NCBI RefSeq assembly: GCF_900113715.1
Contig: NZ_FOQK01000022.1
Span: forward strand, 1 to 57,216
Source of the DNA: Pseudoselenomonas ruminantium
GTDB taxonomy: Bacteria; Bacillota; Negativicutes; Selenomonadales; Selenomonadaceae
Length of the DNA stretch: 57,216 bases
Direction of reading: 5' to 3'
Shown here: positions 1 through 8,207 of the stretch, in pieces
How positions within the stretch are numbered: position 1 is the first letter of the stretch
How the letters are laid out: each line of letters starts with the position of its first letter
Notes under the pieces: generated by a model
The model's input: only the letters and a program-made list of their open reading frames with translations
Told to the model about the DNA's origin: nothing
Database searches by the model: none
Made by a program: the position numbers and the translations under genes

Positions 1-264
1 AAGTCGAAGTGCCAATTCTTGGTAAGAAATCTCTGTACTTAAATATAACTCTACAGCATTTACCTTGAATTGGAAAGAATAGGTTTCATTTTTTCTTGAC
101 CGTTGAAGCCCATCTTTCCCCATTTTACGATATTTTCCGACCCACGCTTGAATGCATTTTGAGGAAGGGATGTCATATTTTTTTGTTAAGGCAGTATATC
201 CTATATGTCCATTCAAATACTCTTGGACTACCTTACATTTAAATTCTGCACTATATTTTGCCAT
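1..264 (-). CDS. IS3-family transposase OrfA, partial
   Basis: N-terminal 88 residues of an IS3-family OrfA, the DNA-binding subunit that combines with OrfB by a -1 frameshift to form the transposase. It begins MAKYSAEFKCKVVQEYLNG and contains helix-turn-helix units of the IS150 type (for example YTALTKKYDIPSSKCIQAWV), followed by the start of a second similar unit. It runs off the window start, so integrity cannot be judged. The ATG at 264 sits directly after the terminal hairpin of the element. Confidence 0.8.
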   Translation of the reverse strand, partial: MAKYSAEFKCKVVQEYLNGHIGYTALTKKYDIPSSKCIQAWVGKYRKMGKDGLQRSRKNETYSFQFKVNAVELYLSTEISYQELALRL

Positions 265-269
265 AAAAA

Positions 270-311
270 GACCCCCATAAGTTAGATTCCTTGGTCTAAC
301 TTATGGGGGTC
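270..311. repeat. Perfect 17-bp hairpin at the IS end
   Basis: GACCCCCATAAGTTAGA and its exact complement are separated by an 8-base loop (TTCCTTGG). The outer arm overlaps the terminal inverted repeat of the IS. Such a structure can block read-through from the flank into the transposase gene or act in end recognition. The role is inferred; the symmetry is directly visible. Confidence 0.85.
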
Positions 312-1664
312 TCTACAGTAACCGAACTGACGGATTTTTATGTTAATAATGCTGTGCAGAGTGTCATGGATAAGCTACCTGATGATATTGGTAAGGAAGA
401 GTTTCAGCGTGAACTGGAGGATATAGCTAGGCAAGGTATTAGTTCTGTTCTAAATGGTCAGGCATTTGAAGATGAGCTTAAGAAGGGCGTTATGTGTGCT
501 GCACGCTGGTCTGCTACATTTTATACGGAGAGAATATTGACGAGCATAGCCGATAAAATGCCCATTGGAATGGGGCGAGAGGTTGTACAAGGAGAACTGC
601 AGAAATTAGTTCAAAGCGGTATAAGTGAGATTTGTAGTGGCGCTGATATGGATGCTGTGATAGGGAATATTGAAGAGCATTTTTCCTATAACGCAAAAGA
701 ATATTTAAAAGAGGAAAGTAAAAAAATAGGTGGTGATTGGATTGATAACATAGCGGGAGATTTCAAAGAAAAAGGAAGAGGAAAAGGGCGGAGTAGAACG
801 AATAGACGGATAGACAATATTTCTGGGCACTTAAAAAATAATTTGTTTGCTAATATTGGTAGAAACTTTGATGAATTATGGGAAGGGAATAAGAATTTAC
901 CAACTGCATTAGGTGATTTAGTAGCTGATACTGCAACAAGTGCAGTTATGGATATTGTCCAAGAGCAAGCAGTTAAAATAGGTAACGAGTTATTGAAAAG
1001 TGCTACACAAAATATTCAAAAAGAATTGGTCAGTCGAATAGAGAATAAATCGTTAAAAAAATTAGCCAATAAAGGATTGAAGAAAACATCTAATTTAGAT
1101 GGGGTATTGGAATTCGCACAGGATGCAAAGGAGATATGTAGCTATATAGAAAAATTTCTTGATGGTGAGATTAATCGTGCTGACTTAATGCAAAATATTT
1201 CTGATAAGGCTGCAAATTCCGTATCTGTAGCTGTGGAAAAAGTTGCTACAGTGTTAACTTTTGAAACCGGAGCTGCTGCGCCTGTTATTGGTTATATAGC
1301 TGGTTATGTCGCGGGGAACCTTATTCGTGAGGCCGTTGCACCATTTGTAAATGCTGCTAGAAAAGCAAAGTGGGCCAAAGAACGTTATGAAAAAATTCAT
1401 GAGCTTTCGGATCAAGCAGTCAGACAAATGCAGGAACAGCGTTTTTTGTTTGAGCAGGAAACGGCAAAATTATTTAATAATAGGCAAAAGTTAATTGATG
1501 AAAGTATTTTTGCCTTAGATCAAGCCGTAAAAACAAAGGATGCGAATGTTGCATCTGCAGCGCTTGACAAAATATCGAGAGAATTTGGCAATGGAAATAA
1601 GTTAGTTACGTTTGAAGAATTTGATGATTTTATCATGAACGGCAAGGAAGAATTGTATTGGTAG
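303..1664 (+). CDS. Unknown alpha-helical repeat protein, 5' end replaced by IS
   Basis: Open frame of 453 codons with no recognised family. Residues 9-62 and 70-126 are two diverged copies of one helical unit (compare KLPDDIGKEEFQRELEDI with KMPIGMGREVVQGELQKL). A weakly hydrophobic Gly/Ala-rich stretch near residues 315-345 could contact membrane, and the C-terminus is a charged coiled coil. The ATG at 303 lies inside the IS hairpin and the first five residues are encoded by the IS, so this is a chimeric start and the native N-terminus is lost; the next in-frame ATG is at about 363. The stop is 15 bases before the next gene, so it probably shares a transcript with 1680-2561. It may be a 5'-truncated pseudogene. 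Confidence 0.6.
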   Translation: MGVSTVTELTDFYVNNAVQSVMDKLPDDIGKEEFQRELEDIARQGISSVLNGQAFEDELKKGVMCAARWSATFYTERILTSIADKMPIGMGREVVQGELQKLVQSGISEICSGADMDAVIGNIEEHFSYNAKEYLKEESKKIGGDWIDNIAGDFKEKGRGKGRSRTNRRIDNISGHLKNNLFANIGRNFDELWEGNKNLPTALGDLVADTATSAVMDIVQEQAVKIGNELLKSATQNIQKELVSRIENKSLKKLANKGLKKTSNLDGVLEFAQDAKEICSYIEKFLDGEINRADLMQNISDKAANSVSVAVEKVATVLTFETGAAAPVIGYIAGYVAGNLIREAVAPFVNAARKAKWAKERYEKIHELSDQAVRQMQEQRFLFEQETAKLFNNRQKLIDESIFALDQAVKTKDANVASAALDKISREFGNGNKLVTFEEFDDFIMNGKEELYW

Positions 1665-1679
1665 AGGGAGGGGAAGAAA

Positions 1680-2561
1680 ATGGTACCATTACTTTTAGGG
1701 GCTGCTGCTATTTGGGGAATAAGCAATGTGGCAGACGCTGAGTCAAACGCTAATGCTGCTAATAAAATGAATAAAGAAGCATCTGAACTGGCGCAGAGAG
1801 CCTATAACAAGGTTAATACTTCTCATGAACGAATGATGAATGTTTTAGATGATTTGGGTGACAATAAAATGCGTACCAGTGTGGCAATTGGTATGGCGGG
1901 TGACTTTATTGAAGACATTACCAAGGTATTGAAGCAAAATCGAGACACAAAATCACTACGAGAACTCGATGAGGCTGGAATAAATGAGAATATGTTATCA
2001 CAAATGCATACATTATCACAACAAGCGCAGCAACTTGGTACAAATGATATAAAGCAAATAGATGTATCAGAAAACGAAAATGCTGTCTGTGTATTCGGCG
2101 CTTTAGGCGGTGCAGCCTTGGGATTTGGCGTAGTGGCAATACCTGCAATGTTTATATATAGTTTTATGAAATCAGATGAGGCAGAGGCAGCCTACTATGA
2201 GGCGAAAACGAGAGTAGACGAAGCTAAAGTTTATGCAGAACGTTGCAATAACATGAGTAGTCTGTTCAGTGCTATTGCCACTCGTGGGGAACAGATAGAC
2301 GACTTATTGCATAGATTAAATGGATATTTTGTGCCCGCCGTGGAAGCACTGTCCCAAACGATGGACAAATTCGGTAATAATTACGCACAATACACAATGG
2401 AAGCAAAAATGACAGTACATTATTCCTTTCAACTGGCACAGACCGTAAAAACTATTGTGGAAACTTCTATGTTCCAGGAAGATGGAACGATTAACCCTGA
2501 TATGGATATGACACTAGAAATTGGAGAGCAGACAATGGCATTGCTGGATGCTGATAAATGA
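1680..2561 (+). CDS. Unknown coiled-coil membrane protein
   Basis: 293 residues, no family recognised. It begins with a short hydrophobic segment (VPLLLGAAAIWGISNVA), followed by long Ala/Glu/Lys-rich helices, a central glycine-rich membrane hairpin near residues 137-163 (FGALGGAALGFGVVAIPAMF), and a second long coiled coil. That plan (helix bundle, hydrophobic hairpin, helix bundle) resembles alpha-pore-forming or membrane-remodelling proteins, but this is only an architectural analogy. The ribosome site is GAGGGAGGGG just before the ATG. It lies 15 bases after the previous gene and 12 before the Sel1/CFI-box gene, so the three are probably co-transcribed. AT-rich like its neighbours. Confidence 0.7.
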   Translation: MVPLLLGAAAIWGISNVADAESNANAANKMNKEASELAQRAYNKVNTSHERMMNVLDDLGDNKMRTSVAIGMAGDFIEDITKVLKQNRDTKSLRELDEAGINENMLSQMHTLSQQAQQLGTNDIKQIDVSENENAVCVFGALGGAALGFGVVAIPAMFIYSFMKSDEAEAAYYEAKTRVDEAKVYAERCNNMSSLFSAIATRGEQIDDLLHRLNGYFVPAVEALSQTMDKFGNNYAQYTMEAKMTVHYSFQLAQTVKTIVETSMFQEDGTINPDMDMTLEIGEQTMALLDADK

Positions 2562-2573
2562 GGTGGGGATAAA

Positions 2574-3809
2574 ATGGATGTAGGGAAAATGCAAAATTTG
2601 CTAAAGGGGATAAAACAAGTTCGTGAGGGCAGTACAGACAGTGAAAAATTTTTAGCGGGAGAAAAGGCTAATCAAAAAGGACTTAAAGAATATAAAAATA
2701 ACAACTATGGAAATGCTTTCAGACTATTTCTCACATCGGCAGAAAATGGGTATCCATGGGGAATGTATAATGTGGGTACTGCATATAGAGATGGAGAAGG
2801 TACTACACAGGATATGGAAAAGGCATTTTACTGGATTAAGAAGGCTGCTCAGAACGATATTGTCGATGCTATGTTTGAAATTGGATTAATGTATTACCAT
2901 GCAGATGGAACTGAACAGGATTTGGTACAAGCCTTTGCTTGGTGTAAGAAAGCTGCGGAAAATGACCATATAAATGCAATGTGCTGGGTGGGTTCATTTT
3001 ATGAAGATGGTGAAGGTGTCATACAGGATTTTAGCAAGGCATTAGAGTGGTATGAAAAATCTGCCGAAGGTGGTAATGAAAATGCAGCTTTTCATGCAGC
3101 TTATTTATATGATAAAGGAGCTGCTGGTGTGCAGCCGGATAGATATAAGTCTTTTTTCTGGTATAAAAAGGCAGCTATGGCTGGACACACTACAGCAATG
3201 AATAATCTTGGTATGGTTTATTTGACTGGCAACGGAGCAAAAATAGACCTAGTTTATGCGGCAGAATGGTTTATAAAAGCTTATGCAAAAGCGGATAACG
3301 ATAAGAGTAAAAAGGTATACATAGATAACTTTGATGCTACACTGAAAAAAGCAGATGAAGATGAACGAGAAAAAATTGCAAAAATTATGATTAACAAGTT
3401 AGGGATAAAAGGAGCAGAAGATTTAATGAATAAGTTAGAGTCTTCTGCATCTACTGATTCGGATGGATGTTTTATTACTACTGCCGTTTGCGACAGCTTT
3501 GGTAAACCTGATGATTGCTATGAGTTATCCGTATTTCGTAGTTTTAGAGATAATTGGTTGTCTTGTCAGCCAAATGGGAAAAAATTAATTGAAGAATATT
3601 ATTCGATTGCACCGCAAATTGTGGAAAAAATTAACTTGTTGCCAAACTCTAAAGAAATATACCATTCGATTTGGAAACAGTATTTGAAAAAGTGTTTGTT
3701 ATACATAGAACAGGAACGATTTAGTAAATGCATGAATATTTATGTTGATATGGTGAGAACTTTAAAAGAAAAATATATAGGAGTTTATATAAAGAAGATA
3801 CCAGACTAA
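2574..3809 (+). CDS. Sel1-like repeat protein with CFI-box C-terminal domain
   Basis: 411 residues. Residues about 30-245 are Sel1-like (SLR/TPR) repeats, each with the pattern A..WY.KAA..G...A...LG..Y..G, a protein-protein interaction solenoid. Near residue 300 comes CFITTAVCDSFGKPDDC followed by ELSVFRSFRDNWL and EYYSIAP, which matches the C-terminal domain known as the CFI-box; its function is unknown as far as I know. No signal peptide is seen. The gene directly follows the coiled-coil membrane protein and precedes an EcsC-family gene, so it may act as a scaffold for those products (inference). The ribosome site is GAGGTGGGGAT. Confidence 0.8.
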   Translation: MDVGKMQNLLKGIKQVREGSTDSEKFLAGEKANQKGLKEYKNNNYGNAFRLFLTSAENGYPWGMYNVGTAYRDGEGTTQDMEKAFYWIKKAAQNDIVDAMFEIGLMYYHADGTEQDLVQAFAWCKKAAENDHINAMCWVGSFYEDGEGVIQDFSKALEWYEKSAEGGNENAAFHAAYLYDKGAAGVQPDRYKSFFWYKKAAMAGHTTAMNNLGMVYLTGNGAKIDLVYAAEWFIKAYAKADNDKSKKVYIDNFDATLKKADEDEREKIAKIMINKLGIKGAEDLMNKLESSASTDSDGCFITTAVCDSFGKPDDCYELSVFRSFRDNWLSCQPNGKKLIEEYYSIAPQIVEKINLLPNSKEIYHSIWKQYLKKCLLYIEQERFSKCMNIYVDMVRTLKEKYIGVYIKKIPD

Positions 3810-3907
3810 TAATGATGGGGAATATATGCAAAGTTAAATGGTAGGTTGCCTTATAGGCAACTTGCTTCGATTTTATCTGTGAATGATTATTGAAAGGAAT
3901 GATAATT

Positions 3908-4528
3908 ATGGATGAAAAAGCAATGGTAAATCTGTTAAATGCTGCCTATAATAAGGCATTAGAGGGATTGCCTGGCGCAGAATCAGCTGAAGAATTAGCA
4001 AAAGAATATCTTCGAGAAGCTGGTACTTTATCTGAAAAAGCTGATTCGTTGATTAGGTGGCAAATAGCTAAATGCTCTACGTCTGGTTTCTTGACAGGTA
4101 TAGGTGGACTTATAACGCTTCCTGTAGCAATTCCAGCAAATTTAGCGAGTGTTATCTACGTTCAACTCAGAATGATTGCTGCAATTGCGTATATGGGCGG
4201 ATATGATCCTAGAGATGATAAGGTTAAGACATTAGCCTTTGTTTGTTTATGTGGCAATAAGGCTAGTGATATAGTAAGGGATACACTAGCTGTACCATTG
4301 GCTAGAGCAATGGGGACTGTTTTAATAAAAAAAATACCTAACGAAGTGATAAAAAGAATAAATAGAGCTGTAGGAATGAGATTGGTGACAAAGTTTGGCG
4401 AAAAGGGAATGATTAATCTAGGAAAAGCAATTCCCTTCTTTGGGGGAATTGTTGGTGGAACTATAGATGGTGTGACAACTAACATTATTGGAGATACCGC
4501 AAAAAAATGTTTTATAAAGAACGGCTGA
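3908..4528 (+). CDS. EcsC-family protein
   Basis: 206 residues resembling the EcsC family, named after the third gene of the Bacillus ecs locus; the molecular role of the family is not established. A hydrophobic Gly/Pro-rich segment (GFLTGIGGLITLPVAIPANL) lies near residues 60-80, followed by QLRMIAAIAYMGGYDP, a typical family stretch, and a C-terminal glycine-rich segment (IPFFGGIVGGTIDG). ATG 3908 is preferred because GAAAGGA lies 9 bases upstream; an in-frame TTG at 3890 and ATG at 3899 would add 6 or 3 residues. A short hairpin (3845-3861, GTTGCC/GGCAAC) separates it from the Sel1 gene, so it may have its own transcript. AT-rich. Confidence 0.7.
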   Translation: MDEKAMVNLLNAAYNKALEGLPGAESAEELAKEYLREAGTLSEKADSLIRWQIAKCSTSGFLTGIGGLITLPVAIPANLASVIYVQLRMIAAIAYMGGYDPRDDKVKTLAFVCLCGNKASDIVRDTLAVPLARAMGTVLIKKIPNEVIKRINRAVGMRLVTKFGEKGMINLGKAIPFFGGIVGGTIDGVTTNIIGDTAKKCFIKNG

Positions 4529-4621
4529 TTGTATGTGTTTATTGTTTGAGATGATATTGTTATGTACATGAAAAACGAATGGCTCAGTTTGATGTGGAAT
4601 ATGTTGTCTAAATGACAGCCT

Positions 4622-4648
4622 ATATTCACATCAAAATTGTGTGAATAT
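4622..4648. repeat. 9-bp inverted repeat in intergenic DNA
   Basis: ATATTCACA and its perfect complement TGTGAATAT with a 9-base spacer, in the 219-base gap between the EcsC gene and the cysteine-rich gene. It could be an operator or a weak hairpin; no run of T follows. The gap also holds two similar words (ATGGCTCAGTTTG near 4579 and ATGGCTCCGTTTG near 4710). No other gene is seen in the gap. Confidence 0.45.
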
Positions 4649-4747
4649 CAATGCTGATAATTGTATAAAGAATTTTTTACAATAATTTTGTATCTAAATC
4701 AGAATAAGATGGCTCCGTTTGTTAAAAATTAATAGGAGAGGTTACTC

Positions 4748-4969
4748 ATGAGTTTTGAGCAATTTAGTCTAAATAGTCGAATGAGAAAATGTGCCTTCTG
4801 CCGTCACTGGTATGACCTGACTAATTCATGCATTCGACCGAAGGCACCGAATATTGGTATTTGGGAGTATGATACCAGAGCAATGAGGATGTGTCTAAAA
4901 CGTAATACGGATACAGAAGGATACTTTGGTTGTACGAAGTATGAGTGTAAGATTGTTGATGGAAAATAG
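4748..4969 (+). CDS. Small cysteine-rich protein, probably zinc-binding
   Basis: 73 residues with six cysteines, including CAFC and a later CTKYEC pair, plus aromatic residues around them (HWYD, IWEYD). The spacing suggests a zinc ribbon or a small metal-binding fold, but no named family is recognised. The ribosome site AGGAGAGG lies before the ATG. It is a single gene followed by a hairpin terminator at 5049-5077, shared with the convergent gene at 5102-5443. Function unknown. Confidence 0.55.
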   Translation: MSFEQFSLNSRMRKCAFCRHWYDLTNSCIRPKAPNIGIWEYDTRAMRMCLKRNTDTEGYFGCTKYECKIVDGK

Positions 4970-5048
4970 ATGATTTAAAATACGACTGAATGATTTGTAG
5001 CAAGCAAATGTCTATCTTCGTATCTTTAGCTGTATACTATATAACTGA

Positions 5049-5077
5049 AAAACACAGGCCGATTGAGCCTGTGTTTT
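5049..5077. terminator. Bidirectional terminator
   Basis: AAAACACAGGC pairs with GCCTGTGTTTT across a 7-base loop. The A and T flanks give a U-run in both directions, which fits the convergent genes ending at 4969 (+) and 5102 (-). Confidence 0.8.
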
Positions 5078-5101
5078 CCTGATACCGTTTTGGTATAGAT
5101 G

Positions 5102-5443
5102 CTAGTTGTATGCAAGATTGTTCTTCTGGGCAATGCGCTGGACATTTTCCATAGAAGTTGAGGCGAGACGGGAAATTTTTTCATAGGGTTCATGCTCGCG
5201 TAACATATTGAGGACGAATTCGGTAGTTTTTGCGTCAGCAGACTCTTTAGCGGCTTTTTTAGCGGCTTCTTCAGCTTGGACTTCCATAGCTCTGTTCCAA
5301 CCCCATTTGAAGTTTACCATATCGAAAACCTCCTTCTGTTCCTTTTGGGCGAAGTAATCTGCCAAAAGGTCGTGTTCTTTGCAATAACGGATAGCCGAAG
5401 TGATGGCTGGGCGAAGAGTTTTGTAGGTGCGTTTGGGTTTCAT
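5102..5443 (-). CDS. Rpn/PD-(D/E)XK transposase-family tail, stand-alone
   Basis: 113 residues resembling only the C-terminal part of Rpn (recombination-promoting nuclease) family proteins: a helix like AIRYCKEHDLLADYF, then FDMVNFKWGWNRAMEVQ, an Ala/Lys/Glu-rich coiled coil, and a terminal helix pair (MLREHEPYEKISRLAST). The N-terminal nuclease domain with its D...ExK residues is absent. The gene has its own ribosome site (AAGGGAGAT) and ATG, so it may be expressed as a small protein instead of being dead. Alternatively it is a short regulator that shares the fold of the Rpn tail. The family call is moderate. Confidence 0.5.
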   Translation of the reverse strand: MKPKRTYKTLRPAITSAIRYCKEHDLLADYFAQKEQKEVFDMVNFKWGWNRAMEVQAEEAAKKAAKESADAKTTEFVLNMLREHEPYEKISRLASTSMENVQRIAQKNNLAYN

Positions 5444-5585
5444 CTTATATCTCCCTTCTAAGGTGATTATACTACGAATTCAGAGGGGGAGGAAGATTGA
5501 GATTCTGATTGAAGATTGATAAATGAGCAGGTATTGCGTGCTGGTTCACGAATAGTATATTTAAATGAACAGGGAGGTATGGTGA

Positions 5586-6116
5586 ATGCTGGATGGAAAA
5601 CTTAGCGCGGAACTGGAACGGTACCTGCTGTTATACTATCGTCCAGAGGGAGCAGCGGAAAAGAGTTTTGCTGATGAACCGGAGGATAAGGGTATATTTC
5701 CTTTTGCAGTAGGTGCAGTCATAGATATTTTGAAGGGGACAGATTCTTTGGCGCAGCATCTTGATATGTCCTTTTCAGAAAAGCTGATGTGGTGGATAAA
5801 GAAACGGAATCGGACAGCTGTAGAGATATATCATGCGGCAGGTATAACTAAGGCGCACTTTGCCAAAATCCGCAATAATGCGCAATATCATCCGACTAAG
5901 GAGACGGTGCTGGCTTTTGCTATAGCCTTGCATTTGTCATTGGAGGAGGCTGATGATTTACTGGAACGGGCAGGCTATGCGTTATCCAAATGTCGGCTGG
6001 GAGATATGATTGTGAAATGCTTTTTGGAGATGAAGCGTTACAATCTTGATGAAATCAATGAAGCGCTGTATATACACGATTGCAAGCCGCTGACAAATTG
6101 GCGTGAAAGCAAATAA
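5586..6116 (+). CDS. XRE-like helix-turn-helix protein
   Basis: 176 residues. Residues about 60-140 form an XRE-type helix-turn-helix unit: FSEKLMWWIKKRNRTAVEIYHAAGITKAHF, then KIRNNAQYHPTKETVLAFAIALHLSLEEADDLLERAGYAL. The C-terminal part (DMIVKCFLEMKRYNLDEINEALYIHDCKPL) is typical of a widespread Firmicute family whose members often accompany macro-domain or ATPase genes; no such partner is next to it here. The N-terminal 55 residues are not conserved to my knowledge. Likely a DNA- or RNA-binding regulator; the target is unknown. Ribosome site AGGGAGG. Confidence 0.65.
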   Translation: MLDGKLSAELERYLLLYYRPEGAAEKSFADEPEDKGIFPFAVGAVIDILKGTDSLAQHLDMSFSEKLMWWIKKRNRTAVEIYHAAGITKAHFAKIRNNAQYHPTKETVLAFAIALHLSLEEADDLLERAGYALSKCRLGDMIVKCFLEMKRYNLDEINEALYIHDCKPLTNWRESK

Positions 6117-6214
6117 ATTTTCAAGGTTGCCTGACAGGATACCAACATAGGCAAAAATCTCTGTATAATCTAAGCAATCAAGGGATATCAGATGTTTTAG
6201 AGGAGGAGATTTGC

Positions 6215-6631
6215 ATGATTTGGAATTTTGTTATCGGTGGCGTTGCAGGCTGGATGTTGGCTGCATTCATGAATGAAGAGAAGGCTGCTCAAAAAGCAGA
6301 AGTTACCCCGGAGCAGGCTTTGGAGGTGCTGGTAAAGGACATCCACGATGAAGCGCAGTGGGCTATGGAAGAATGCACTACGGACAAGGAGCGCGAACTT
6401 GTTTATGAACAGGTGAAGGAATCAGTACAGAAGATTCAACTGACTTTACAGGAACGGGGCGAAGAAATCATTGCTGACTTGCACGCACAGGTGGCTGATG
6501 CTCCCAGTAAGGAAGAAGTGGCTAACACAGTGGAAACTCGAGTGAATGAGTTTAAAAAGAAAATGGACAATCTATCGGACACGTTGACTCAAACTTTATC
6601 CGATTTAAAGCCGGCTTCGGTAGAAGGCTGA
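6215..6631 (+). CDS. Membrane-anchored coiled-coil protein, copy 1 of a duplicated pair
   Basis: 138 residues: an N-terminal membrane anchor (MIWNFVIGGVAGWMLAAF) followed by an acidic, coiled-coil soluble part (PEQALEVLVKDIHDEAQWAM...). It is closely similar along its whole length to the protein at 9049-9465, including the upstream GGAGGAGATTTG ribosome site and the terminator after the stop, so the two arose by a local duplication. The polypeptide resembles apolipoprotein-like helical proteins only in composition. Function unknown. The probable terminator is at 6657-6684. Confidence 0.6.
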   Translation: MIWNFVIGGVAGWMLAAFMNEEKAAQKAEVTPEQALEVLVKDIHDEAQWAMEECTTDKERELVYEQVKESVQKIQLTLQERGEEIIADLHAQVADAPSKEEVANTVETRVNEFKKKMDNLSDTLTQTLSDLKPASVEG

Positions 6632-6656
6632 TATATTTCTATATAGTATTGTATTT

Positions 6657-6684
6657 CAGCACAGGCGATAATTTCCCTGTGCTG
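6657..6684 (+). terminator. Hairpin after copy 1 of the duplicated gene
   Basis: CAGCACAGG and CCTGTGCTG enclose a 10-base loop, followed by TTGTC. The U-run is weak. A near-identical hairpin follows the second gene copy at 9489-9517. Confidence 0.55.
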
Positions 6685-6717
6685 TTGTCAGTGCTGTAGT
6701 ATATGGAGGATAATGAC

Positions 6718-7656
6718 ATGACATCTATCTGTTTTGATAAAATATACATTCCTTTTGATGAAGAAAAGTTCATACGTCAGTGTATGGAAAGATTTGCAGA
6801 AATTCGTGATGATTTTGGCCTTGATGATGATACGCTGGAATCAGCAAAGGCAAATCCGCTGCTGGAGCGTCAGATTGTTCCAGTGTTGGAAGGTTGCAAC
6901 AAGCAGGGAATCAAAGAAATTAAAAAGAGACTGCCGATGTGGGAAGTGATAAATAGAAAAAATTCATATTATGGTGTAGGGATTGCCTGCTTTGACTTTT
7001 CAGCTTGGAATGTAACTGACCTTACTGCTGACTTGGTAGAGCGGATGTGTGTTTATTATCGTGAGAAGTGTGGCTTGTTATATGGAAAAATGGAGCAGAT
7101 ACGGCACTATGAGGAAGTTATAAGGGCAAAGGAAGCGATGGCTACTTCCGGCGATGTGGAAGCGATGTTCTTTCTGGCAGAAGCCTATGAAGTAGGCCGC
7201 CTTTGCGTCCGTGACAGGGAAAAGGTACGTGAATTTTTCCAAATGGCCAAGCGCACATGGGCTGGGGACTTAGCAGAAAAATACAAGGCATGGCTGGATA
7301 AGGCGGTGCAGGACAGCGGTTTAGAAATGATAGGCCGCTTGGGGCGCGAGTATATAGAGGGTACCTTTGCTGAGAACGCTAAAAAGAATCACGATGTTAA
7401 ACTGAAAAAAGAGATCAGGTGGCTCAATGAAGCTATAGAAGCCGGTGATGGCTGGGCAGCCTTTACCAAAGGAAATATTTGCTACTACGGCTACGGGCGC
7501 TGGGGCGAAAGAAAACAGGAAGCCTATAACAGCTATATGAAGGCTGCCAGGTCGAAGGATTCAATATACGCGCTGGAATACGGAGAACTGTGTTTTAGAA
7601 ATGGTGATTTGAAGAAAGAAGTCGCGAATGCCTTAGTAAAAGCGCTTAACGAGTGA
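6718..7656 (+). CDS. Divergent Sel1/TPR-like repeat protein
   Basis: 312 residues. The N-terminal third has no recognised fold. From about residue 125 on there are Sel1-like elements: SGDVEAMFFLAEAYEVGR, then AGDGWAAFTKGNICYYGYGRWGERKQEAYNSYMKAA, the usual alternation of A..LA..Y and YG.G. This implies a helical solenoid used for protein binding. ATG 6718 is preferred over 6703 because GGAGGA (6705-6710) sits 7 bases before it. It lies between the two copies of the duplicated membrane-anchored gene. No partner is known. Confidence 0.6.
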   Translation: MTSICFDKIYIPFDEEKFIRQCMERFAEIRDDFGLDDDTLESAKANPLLERQIVPVLEGCNKQGIKEIKKRLPMWEVINRKNSYYGVGIACFDFSAWNVTDLTADLVERMCVYYREKCGLLYGKMEQIRHYEEVIRAKEAMATSGDVEAMFFLAEAYEVGRLCVRDREKVREFFQMAKRTWAGDLAEKYKAWLDKAVQDSGLEMIGRLGREYIEGTFAENAKKNHDVKLKKEIRWLNEAIEAGDGWAAFTKGNICYYGYGRWGERKQEAYNSYMKAARSKDSIYALEYGELCFRNGDLKKEVANALVKALNE

Positions 7657-7675
7657 TAGCAGCAGGTACCCACAG

Positions 7676-8106
7676 TTGAAAGTAACTTTTTAGATGTGGA
7701 TGGTGTACTGAATTCTGCGCAGGACGGCTATTCGATACGGCTAAGGACAGATTCGCATTTGAAACTTTTGCAGCGCATCATAAAGGAAACAGGGGCTAAG
7801 ATTGTCCTTTCTTCCTCGTGGCGGATAGGTTTTACGCCTGCTAGTAAAAACTTACTTGCACGGTTTAAGGAATATGGGCTGGAACTTATGGCTTGTACGC
7901 CTGAATTGTCCGGTTCATGTCGGGGCGATGAAATCCGTAAGTGGCTGGAGAAATTTGAAACTGAGAATGATGTGGAGCGATTTGCTATTCTGGATGATGA
8001 ATCCGATATGGCAGAATTCACGGAGATGAATCTGATACAGACGGATACGAATGTTGGCCTGCAGAAAGAAGATGCCGTTCAGTGTATAAAAATGCTGAAT
8101 GTCTAG
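7676..8106 (+). pseudogene. HAD-like phosphatase with 5' frameshift
   Basis: A small HAD-superfamily protein of the type found in Swiss-army-knife RNA repair proteins: DVDGVLNS is motif I, IVLSSSWR is motif II, and FAILDDESD near the end is the acidic motif. Reading from TTG 7676 gives M-K-V-T-F and then hits a stop, because the run at 7686-7691 has five T where six would give KVTFLDVDGVLNS. With the present sequence only a GTG at 7696, which removes the first strand and the nucleophilic Asp, can start the long frame. Either a one-base deletion, a slippery tract used for switching, or a sequencing error. 20 bases after the Sel1-like gene. Confidence 0.6.
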
Positions 8107-8207
8107 CAGATGAAAACTGTAATATTGATGTAGTACACTTTTAGTTGACAGATATAAAATAATCATTCAGTATATAAAATGCTGAATTGAAAAGGATGGT
8201 AAAGCAA

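Larger units (their letters stand above)
1..317 (-). mobile_element. IS3-family insertion sequence, one end only
   Basis: The end of an IS3-family element whose transposase genes read leftward and out of the window. The outer boundary is placed at 316-317, because on the minus strand the element then begins TGTAGAGACCCCCATAAG, matching the TG...CA ends usual for IS3 elements. Inside lie a strong hairpin (270-311) and the start of orfA (264). The other end and the target duplication are outside the window. To the right, the flank runs directly into coding sequence, so the element appears to have inserted into or just before that gene. Confidence 0.75.

Noticed and set aside
3890-3907. TTG start for the EcsC-family gene
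   Set aside because: The ribosome site GAAAGGA overlaps the TTG itself; ATG 3908 has correct spacing.
5102-5443. Complete Rpn nuclease
   Set aside because: Only the tail is present; the catalytic D...ExK part is absent upstream on the minus strand.
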